A stretch of 37,905 nt of DNA, from positions 1 to 37,905 of the forward strand of contig JAIKYD010000029.1 in the NCBI GenBank assembly GCA_024683485.1, read 5' to 3'. This DNA is from Saccharofermentans sp. Lineage in GTDB: Bacteria; Bacillota; Clostridia; Saccharofermentanales; Saccharofermentanaceae. Below, one piece after another: positions 33,292 to 37,905 of the stretch. The notes under the pieces are model-generated. The model was not told where the DNA came from, made no database searches, and was given only the letters and a program-made list of their open reading frames with translations. Numbering within the stretch: position 1 is the stretch's first letter; every line of letters starts with the position of its first letter. The position numbers and the translations under genes are program-made.

Positions 33292-34488
33292 ATGAAGATC
33301 CTGATTACCACAGATTGTTATAAATATAATTTGGGTGGTGTTACTGCGGTAGTATTGGCTTTATGTTCCGGTTTGAGAGACCTTGGACACGAGGTAAAAA
33401 CGCTTTCTCTTTCAAACTGCGGAAAGTCTTTCCGTGACGGGGAAGACTATTATATAAAGTCTTTTCCTGCACCATATTATCAGGGCATGCGTATGAGCCT
33501 CGCGATGCATGATCCTCTCATTAAGGAACTTGAAGAGTGGAAGCCGGATATAATTCATGTTCAGTCAGAGGGCACCACTTACCAAATGGCATTAAGGATC
33601 ATGAAGTGCTGCAGTATTCCGATAGTAATGACATGTCACACGGATTATGCATATTTTGTTTTTAGAGATCTGAAATATACACGTCTTGTTAAAGCTGCTA
33701 TGGGATTAGCAGGGAAACATGTTTACCGGCGTGCGGCAGAAGTGACTGTTCCTTCACAAAAGGCTACGGGTTTTCCGCATCTTTCATCCCAGACAGACCG
33801 TATTACTGTTATTCCCAACGGAATTGAACTCGACAGGTTCCGTCAAAGATTATCGGATAATGAACGTCATGAACTGCGAGAATCATTGGGAATTGATGAT
33901 AAGACAATGGCTTTGCTGATAGTTTCGAGACTTAGCAAGGAAAAGAACATCGGTGAGATCATCAGTTATCTTCCAAATCTTCTCAAGAAATCTCCGGATA
34001 CCAAACTGGTGATCGTCGGAGATGGTCCTGACAGGAAACATCTTGAGAAACTCACTTGCAGTCTTCAACTTGAGAATAATGTGATATTTGTGGGAAGAGT
34101 GGCTTCTGATAATGTATGGAGATACTATGATGCGGGCGACGTGTTTGTATCAGCATCTGTTTTCGAGGTGCACAGCATAAGTTATCTTGAGGCTATGGCT
34201 AACGGTCTGCCGATGCTCTGCCGTGAGGATGAGGCATTAAGAGGTGTGCTTGAGCAGGGTGAGAATGGTTTGATCTATAATTCGCCTGATGAGTTTTACG
34301 ATTATGCCTGCAAGTTATTGAATGATGATGATCTCAGAACAAGAATGGGTTCGTGTTCAAGGAAAAGGGCAGAGGATTTCTCGAGCGACAATTTTGCATC
34401 AAAAATGTTCGAGATCTATGAGGAAGCTGTCGGTACATGCACCCCGGTTCGCTCGGGATCTTTAGAATACGATTATAAACTCAGATAA
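33292..34488 (+). CDS. GT4-family glycosyltransferase (GT-B)
   Basis: A 398-residue retaining GT-B enzyme. N-terminal LGGVTAVVLALCSGLRDLGHEV, middle HVQSEG, HTDYAYF; C-terminal sugar-nucleotide domain: VIPNGIELDRF, VSRLSKEKNI, IVGDGPDRKHLEKL, FVSASVFEVHSISYLEAMANGLP (EX7E-like). Sequence character is that of membrane-glycolipid or capsule-type GT4 enzymes, but the acceptor cannot be told. AAAGGAG precedes the ATG. It overlaps the 3' end of the convergent PrsW gene by 8 nt. Confidence 0.9.
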   Translation: MKILITTDCYKYNLGGVTAVVLALCSGLRDLGHEVKTLSLSNCGKSFRDGEDYYIKSFPAPYYQGMRMSLAMHDPLIKELEEWKPDIIHVQSEGTTYQMALRIMKCCSIPIVMTCHTDYAYFVFRDLKYTRLVKAAMGLAGKHVYRRAAEVTVPSQKATGFPHLSSQTDRITVIPNGIELDRFRQRLSDNERHELRESLGIDDKTMALLIVSRLSKEKNIGEIISYLPNLLKKSPDTKLVIVGDGPDRKHLEKLTCSLQLENNVIFVGRVASDNVWRYYDAGDVFVSASVFEVHSISYLEAMANGLPMLCREDEALRGVLEQGENGLIYNSPDEFYDYACKLLNDDDLRTRMGSCSRKRAEDFSSDNFASKMFEIYEEAVGTCTPVRSGSLEYDYKLR

Positions 34489-35419
34489 CAGGATTTTGCG
34501 GCTGGTTTGCAGGAACCGGACATCCGCAGTTGCCACAGAAGTTATAAGTGGAAAGTGTTCCGCATCTGGGGCAGTACCATGCATTGCCGTTGGGCCGCTG
34601 TCTTCCGCACGCGGGACAGAAACTGAACTGGTTATTAGTTACACCACAAACACATGACCATCTTCCGGCAACGACCGGTCTGTAAACTGTCTGTACTTCG
34701 TTGGGCAGCGAGACTATACAATAATCGTTTTTTGAGGATCTGATTATAAGTATTATCGATGAGGCAAACAATGCGGTGATGAATCCTAGCCAAAGGATCA
34801 TGCTGAGTCCCGCTAATGTAGGCTCGCCGGATGCAGCGCCGCTCATTAATATAGCATCGTATAAGCCATGGATAATGATAGGCAGCATTATTGAAAGCAG
34901 GTTAAACAATATATATTTCTTCTTGTCATTTGTCAGTGTGGAATACTTGGCTTTGCTGTAGAAGAATCCCATAAATACAGCGAAACATGCATGTCCGGGA
35001 ACTGATGTGAACATACGGAGAAGCGCTGTGCCGACTCCGTTGTTAAAGACATACTCGATGTTCTCCAATGCAGCAAATCCTAATGAGACAAAGACCGCAT
35101 AAACAATAGCATCATAACTGTAATTAAACTGTCTGTTCTTCCATGTAATCAGTCTAAGCACCATATACTTGCCGAGTTCTTCAGCAGGACCGACAATTAC
35201 TGTTGCGAGAATGAAGGCTTTGAGTGCGGATTCGTATGGAAAACATACATCAAGTATCGCCTGGCCAAGGTGTTCAGCGATTATAGCTGTTGTTACAGTT
35301 CCCATTCCCGCAAAGAACAAACCTGTAAGAAGACCGAACGGTTCCTTCTCTTTTTTGTCTCTGAGATATATAAAAATCATCAGTCCGATAACCGGAATCA
35401 GCGCTAAAGATAATAACAC
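34481..35419 (-). CDS. PrsW-family intramembrane metalloprotease with two zinc ribbons
   Basis: 312 residues. The GTG start at 35419 follows GGGAG on the minus strand. PrsW signatures: DKKEKEPFG (21-29), PAEELGK with Glu80-Glu81, FAALENIEY (Glu119), PGHACFAVFMG (His143), IIIHGLYDA (His184); seven to eight TMs. PrsW in Bacillus cleaves anti-sigma factors. Distinctive: the C-terminal about 60 residues form two zinc ribbons (Cys256/258/268/271 and Cys283/286/295/298) after a short linker, not present in the well-known PrsW. A role in regulated intramembrane proteolysis is inferred. It shares a convergent 3' end with the glycosyltransferase. Confidence 0.88.
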   Translation of the reverse strand: MLLSLALIPVIGLMIFIYLRDKKEKEPFGLLTGLFFAGMGTVTTAIIAEHLGQAILDVCFPYESALKAFILATVIVGPAEELGKYMVLRLITWKNRQFNYSYDAIVYAVFVSLGFAALENIEYVFNNGVGTALLRMFTSVPGHACFAVFMGFFYSKAKYSTLTNDKKKYILFNLLSIMLPIIIHGLYDAILMSGAASGEPTLAGLSMILWLGFITALFASSIILIIRSSKNDYCIVSLPNEVQTVYRPVVAGRWSCVCGVTNNQFSFCPACGRQRPNGNAWYCPRCGTLSTYNFCGNCGCPVPANQPQNPVI

Positions 35420-35728
35420 GGTACTCTCCCAATAACTTGAATCATCAATGTCATATATTATATAGCGGTTTTGTGAATAGTAATATGATTTTTGGAAAGA
35501 CGTTGAGCAACCACAGTATGGTACAAATCAAACATAGCATTTAGACATTAAAGTCTTTCGTTTGTTGACTTTCTACAATTTGAGTGGTTTTCGTTTGTGA
35601 CACTTGTTATATAAAAGGCATTGTGCTAATATGTGTTTGCTCGAAAGACAAATGTGCGCGACATGCGGACATTTGAGAGCAAAATACCACAGTACAAACG
35701 CTGTGAAGAAGCATTGGAGTAATAAAGA
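35420..35728. promoter_or_regulatory. Intergenic region with asd promoter and structured leader
   Basis: A 309-nt divergent gap. asd promoter: TTGTTA (35604-35609), 17-nt spacer, TAATAT (35627-35632) with an upstream TG. Leader: a hairpin at 35649-35675 (CAAATGT/ACATTTG, then a CGC/GCG continuation) and a second at 35688-35705 (CACAG/CTGTG). A repeated ACCACAGTA word occurs near 35511 and 35686. I did not recognise a lysine riboswitch or T-box. It ends with the asd ribosome-binding site. Confidence 0.55.
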
Positions 35729-36814
35729 ATGGAACAGAAATTAAGAGTCGGCATTATCGGAGCTACAGGTTATGTCGGACAAAGATTTATCACACTTCTC
35801 GCAGATCATCCGTGGTTTGAGATAGTTGCTTTATGCGCTTCTCCGAGATCAGCAGGAAAGACATACGAGGAGGCAGTCGAGGGAAGATGGAAGCTCGATA
35901 TACCTTGTCCGGAATTCGTTAAGAAGATGGTAGTTTACGGTACAGACAATATTGAAGAATATTGCGATCAGATCGACTTTACTTTCTGTGCTGTAGATAT
36001 GAAGAAGGATGAGATCAGAGCTTTGGAGGAAAAGATTGCCAAGCTCGAGACTCCTGTTGTTTCCAACAATTCAGCCAACCGATGGACTGAGGATGTTCCG
36101 ATGGTCATTCCTGAGATCAATTCAGATCATATCAAGTTAATTGATGCTCAGAGACAGAGACTCGGAACGAAGAGAGGATTTATTGCCGTTAAGCCGAACT
36201 GCTCGATCCAAAGTTATGTTCCTGCACTTACACCTTTCCTTAAGAACGGCATCAAGGCAATTTCGGTATGCACGTACCAGGCTATATCCGGTGCAGGAAA
36301 GACATTTAAGGATTGGCCGGAGATGGTTGGAAATGTTATTCCTTATATCGGCGGTGAAGAGGAGAAGTCAGAGAAGGAGCCTCTCAAGGTATGGGGTGAA
36401 TTCGCAGGTGATCATATCGAGCTTGCCAAGAATCCGGTTATTTCTGCACAGTGCTACCGCGTGGCAGTTCAGGAAGGTCATACAGCTGCAGTAAGCGTAT
36501 CGTTTGAGAACAAGCCTTCCAAGGAGGAGATGATCTCTGTATGGAATTCATACGAGAGTGAGGCAGTCAAGCTTGGACTTCCTTCTGCTCCCAAGCATTT
36601 CCTGCAGTATCTTGAGGAGGATAACCGTCCCCAGCCTAAGCTTGATGCTGAATATGAAGGCGGTATGGGTGTGTCTGTTGCAAGACTTAGGGAAGACAAC
36701 ATCTTCGATTATAAGTTCTGCTGTCTTTCACACAATACTTTAAGAGGCGCAGCAGGCGGCGGAGTGCTTACGGCTGAATTGCTTGCAGCCAAGGGTTATC
36801 TGACAGCCAAGTAA
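35729..36814 (+). CDS. asd: Aspartate-semialdehyde dehydrogenase
   Basis: A 361-residue NADPH enzyme converting aspartyl phosphate to aspartate semialdehyde for lysine, methionine, threonine and diaminopimelate. N-terminal VGIIGATGYVGQRFI; catalytic Cys158 in VKPNCSIQS; His251 in QEGHTAAVSV; substrate-binding SGAGKTFKDWPE region. The VGIIGATGYVGQRFI and KPNCS context and overall length match the archaeal/fungal-type (Hom2-like) clade rather than the classic ~340-residue bacterial form; this subclass is found in many Clostridia. TGGAG precedes the ATG. Confidence 0.93.
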   Translation: MEQKLRVGIIGATGYVGQRFITLLADHPWFEIVALCASPRSAGKTYEEAVEGRWKLDIPCPEFVKKMVVYGTDNIEEYCDQIDFTFCAVDMKKDEIRALEEKIAKLETPVVSNNSANRWTEDVPMVIPEINSDHIKLIDAQRQRLGTKRGFIAVKPNCSIQSYVPALTPFLKNGIKAISVCTYQAISGAGKTFKDWPEMVGNVIPYIGGEEEKSEKEPLKVWGEFAGDHIELAKNPVISAQCYRVAVQEGHTAAVSVSFENKPSKEEMISVWNSYESEAVKLGLPSAPKHFLQYLEEDNRPQPKLDAEYEGGMGVSVARLREDNIFDYKFCCLSHNTLRGAAGGGVLTAELLAAKGYLTAK

Positions 36815-36843
36815 TTGATCAGATAAAGGTTTTAATTAATGTG

Positions 36844-36883
36844 CGGCGGGTGTTCGGCGATTGTCCGGCACCGCCGTATTTTT
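36844..36883 (+). terminator. Terminator after asd
   Basis: CGGCGGGTG / CACCGCCG GC-rich stem with an internal GC-rich loop, then T5 (36879-36883). It lies 30 nt after the stop. Confidence 0.85.
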
Positions 36884-36941
36884 ATGTAAAATGTTTCAGC
36901 GATGTTAGTAAGTTATATACACTATTAACTCAACTAACGAC

Positions 36942-36998
36942 CTTGACCTGTCGAGTTTACCGCATTTATCAGACTTGACCAGTCGAGTTTACCGCATT
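36942..36998. repeat. Two 25-bp direct repeats with 32-bp period
   Basis: Units at 36942-36966 and 36974-36998 are identical at 24 of 25 bases; both contain CTTGACC(T/A)GTCGAG, which is an imperfect dyad, followed by TTTACCGCATT. The second unit runs into the inverted repeat at 36996-37046. The function is unknown. Confidence 0.85.
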
Positions 36999-37046
36999 CC
37001 CTAATAATTCCCTATGACGGCACTTTTGAGGGAATAAATAGGGAAT
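36996..37046. repeat. Two-step inverted repeat built from ATTCCCT/AGGGAAT
   Basis: ATTCCCTA (36996-37003) pairs with TAGGGAAT (37039-37046), and ATTCCCT (37007-37013) with AGGGAAT (37029-37035), with a 3-nt internal loop each side and a 15-nt apical loop. Further CCCT and AGGGA words continue to about 37110. No T-tract follows, so it is not a standard terminator. Confidence 0.75.
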
Positions 37047-37283
37047 ATCGTGTCATTTTCCCTATTTTTTCCCTTTTCGAATACGTTTCAGGGATTTTTC
37101 AGGGAATGGGGGGTGCAGACATTTTCATCAATAAAACTGATAATTTATTCTACTAGTGATTCAAAGCTTAAACCAAAATTTAAACCAATTTATCTCTACT
37201 ATATGTAGATTTATGACGGGTTATATAAAAAAGGTTTTTGGGAAAAAACGTGAAGAAACCGCTCAACCACGGGCTTTTTCCTA

Positions 37284-37318
37284 GAAAAACAAAGGAGTTA
37301 CCGTTACCGATAACTCCT
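37284..37318 (-). terminator. Terminator of the minus-strand tRNA pair
   Basis: On the minus strand: AGGAGTTA / TAACTCCT 8-bp stem with a 10-nt loop, then a T-rich run (TTTGTTTTT). Confidence 0.8.
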
Positions 37319-37321
37319 CTA

Positions 37322-37406
37322 TGGTGGGAAGAGGTGGATTCGAACCACCGAAGTCAGTGACGACAGATTTACAGTCTGTTCCCTTTGGCCGCTCGGGAAT
37401 CTTCCC
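37322..37406 (-). tRNA. tRNA-Tyr (anticodon GTA)
   Basis: 85 nt with CCA. Acceptor GGGAAGA/TCTTCCC, anticodon arm CAGA-CTGTAAA-TCTG with anticodon GTA, class II variable arm, and a perfect T-arm GGTGG-TTCGAAT-CCACC. Confidence 0.95.
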
Positions 37407-37427
37407 ATTTATTAAGTTGTTGTGTAA

Positions 37428-37504
37428 TGGTGGGCCTTCGGGGACTCGAACCCAGGACCAACCGGTTATGAGCCGGGAGCTCTGACCAACTGAGCTAAAG
37501 GCCC
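37428..37504 (-). tRNA. tRNA with CAT anticodon (probably Ile2, lysidine-type)
   Basis: 77 nt with CCA. Acceptor GGGCCTT/AAGGCCC, anticodon loop CTCATAA. The GGRCCTTTAGCTCAGTTGGT body and the CTCATAA loop look like Firmicutes tRNA-Ile2(CAT) rather than elongator Met (TTCATAC); by anticodon alone it would be called Met. Two stem positions do not pair (27-43 and 50-64). It lies 21 nt upstream of tRNA-Tyr in the same transcript. Confidence 0.85.
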
Positions 37505-37544
37505 ACTTCAACACTACATCGTGCTTTTCTCAAAGCGCTTAGTT

Positions 37545-37573
37545 AGTATAGTAATTTAACCAGATTAAGTCAA
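37545..37573 (-). promoter_or_regulatory. Strong promoter of the tRNA-Ile2/tRNA-Tyr pair
   Basis: On the minus strand TTGACT (37573-37568), 17-nt spacer, TATACT (37550-37545), 41 nt before the first tRNA. Confidence 0.85.
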
Positions 37574-37651
37574 GAGATTTTTTCGTTTGGTTTGAGATTA
37601 TTGCTGGATTGAATTCCTGTCATTTTTCGTGTACAGCCCATAAACACATAC

Positions 37652-37692
37652 TAACGGTATAAAAATTATTGTACAATCCATATTAGCGGTAT
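37652..37692. promoter_or_regulatory. Candidate XRE operator: direct repeats flanking a palindrome
   Basis: TAACGGTAT (37652-37660) and TAGCGGTAT (37684-37692) are direct repeats one base different, 32 bp apart (about three helical turns), with the perfect palindrome ATTGTACAAT (37668-37677) between them. It lies 52 nt upstream of the XRE-type gene, so autoregulation is plausible. Confidence 0.45.
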
Positions 37693-37743
37693 CTTCACGT
37701 TCCTTGTTTTCGATGTTACGTTAGTAGAGAAAGAGGTCATACT

Positions 37744-37905
37744 ATGCAGATTAAATTATCAGAGAACATCAGAAGTCTACGCAAAGAGCACAAACTGACT
37801 CAGGAGCAGTTGGCGGATGCGTTGGGTGTTACGGTTGGAGCTGTATACAAATGGGAAACAGGTCTGTCCATGCCTGAGATCAGGCTTCTTATGGAACTTG
37901 CCGAC
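37744..37905 (+). CDS. XRE-family HTH regulator (5' part, truncated by window end)
   Basis: 54 codons are visible: MQIKLSENIRSLRKEHKLTQ, then EQLADALGVTVGAVYKWETG and MPEIRLLMELAD. This is a textbook Cro/CI-type helix-turn-helix (helix 2 TQEQLADALG, recognition helix TVGAVYKWE). AAAGAGG lies 7 nt before the ATG. The rest of the protein, and hence any sensing or enzymatic domain, is outside the window. Confidence 0.92.
   Translation, partial: MQIKLSENIRSLRKEHKLTQEQLADALGVTVGAVYKWETGLSMPEIRLLMELAD

Larger units (their letters stand above)
36884..37283. other. Gene-free, repeat-rich stretch before the tRNA pair
   Basis: 400 nt with no supportable reading frame. Contains the 25-bp direct repeats, the AGGGAAT inverted repeats, further CAGGGA words to 37110, and two TTAAACCAA copies (37168-37176 and 37180-37188). 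AT-rich in its second half. It could be an operator region, or a remnant of an insertion or attachment site next to tRNA genes; nothing decides this. Confidence 0.6.

Noticed and set aside
35520..35728. T-box or lysine riboswitch before asd
   Set aside because: The leader is only about 90 nt, has no T-box sequence or five-helix lysine-switch layout.
36900..37130. CRISPR array
   Set aside because: Only two 25-bp repeats with a 7-nt gap between them; no further repeats or cas genes.
37281..37514. Minus-strand open frame over the tRNA pair
   Set aside because: It translates the two tRNA genes and their terminator; a classic false ORF.

Overview
The window looks like chromosomal DNA of an anaerobic, Clostridia-type Firmicute with moderate GC content, plausibly gut or rumen. 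Evidence: strong AGGAGG-type Shine-Dalgarno sites, short rho-independent terminators, Bacillus/Clostridium-type gene order (trmD-rplS-ylqF-rnhB; infC-rpmI-rplT with an attenuator-type leader), an Fe-alcohol dehydrogenase and several flavin oxidoreductases, and choline-binding-like cell-wall repeats on a DUF6273-type surface protein. Genus cannot be fixed from sequence inspection alone.

Layout. (1) 257-2077: secreted surface protein. (2) 2258-6284: translation/RNA operon trmD-rplS | ylqF-rnhB, led by an unusual Gly/Ser/His-rich membrane protein whose stop overlaps the trmD start, where rpsP/rimM would normally be. (3) 6305-7728: a cruciform-like repeat, then a strong promoter and an L20-type leader before infC (apparent AUC start)-rpmI-rplT. 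(4) 7826-15878: SpoU-type RNA methyltransferase, citrate synthase, tRNA-Glu, then uvrA coupled to a ClpE-like unfoldase. (5) 16026-18788 (minus): a 920-residue Ala/Pro/Lys-rich single-pass membrane protein. (6) 18996-19190: tRNA-Leu and initiator tRNA-Met. (7) 19313-25312: tightly coupled four-gene operon: sensor-MFS fusion, single-pass protein, MutS-like ATPase, polysaccharide-deacetylase-like enzyme. This is the best candidate for an undescribed system. (8) 25356-27086 (minus): cytosolic glycosidase-like protein. (9) 27377-32124: redox and small-molecule enzymes (Fe-ADH, Gfo/Idh/MocA oxidoreductase, nitroreductase, Fe-S flavoprotein-like reductase, flavin reductase) plus a zinc-ribbon/PH-like protein. 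(10) 32128-35419: solitary tyrosine recombinase (minus), GT4 glycosyltransferase, PrsW-like protease with zinc ribbons (minus). (11) 35729-36814: asd with a structured leader. (12) 36815-37905: repeat-rich gene-free stretch, two minus-strand tRNAs (Tyr and a CAT tRNA that looks like Ile2), and the start of an XRE-type regulator cut by the window end.

Most of the window is housekeeping, so most functional calls are secure. The uncertain but interesting parts are the 19-25 kb operon, the 920-residue membrane protein, the repeat block near 37 kb, the odd initiator tRNA, and the several leader or cruciform structures. All calls come from reading motifs and arrangement; no database search was run.
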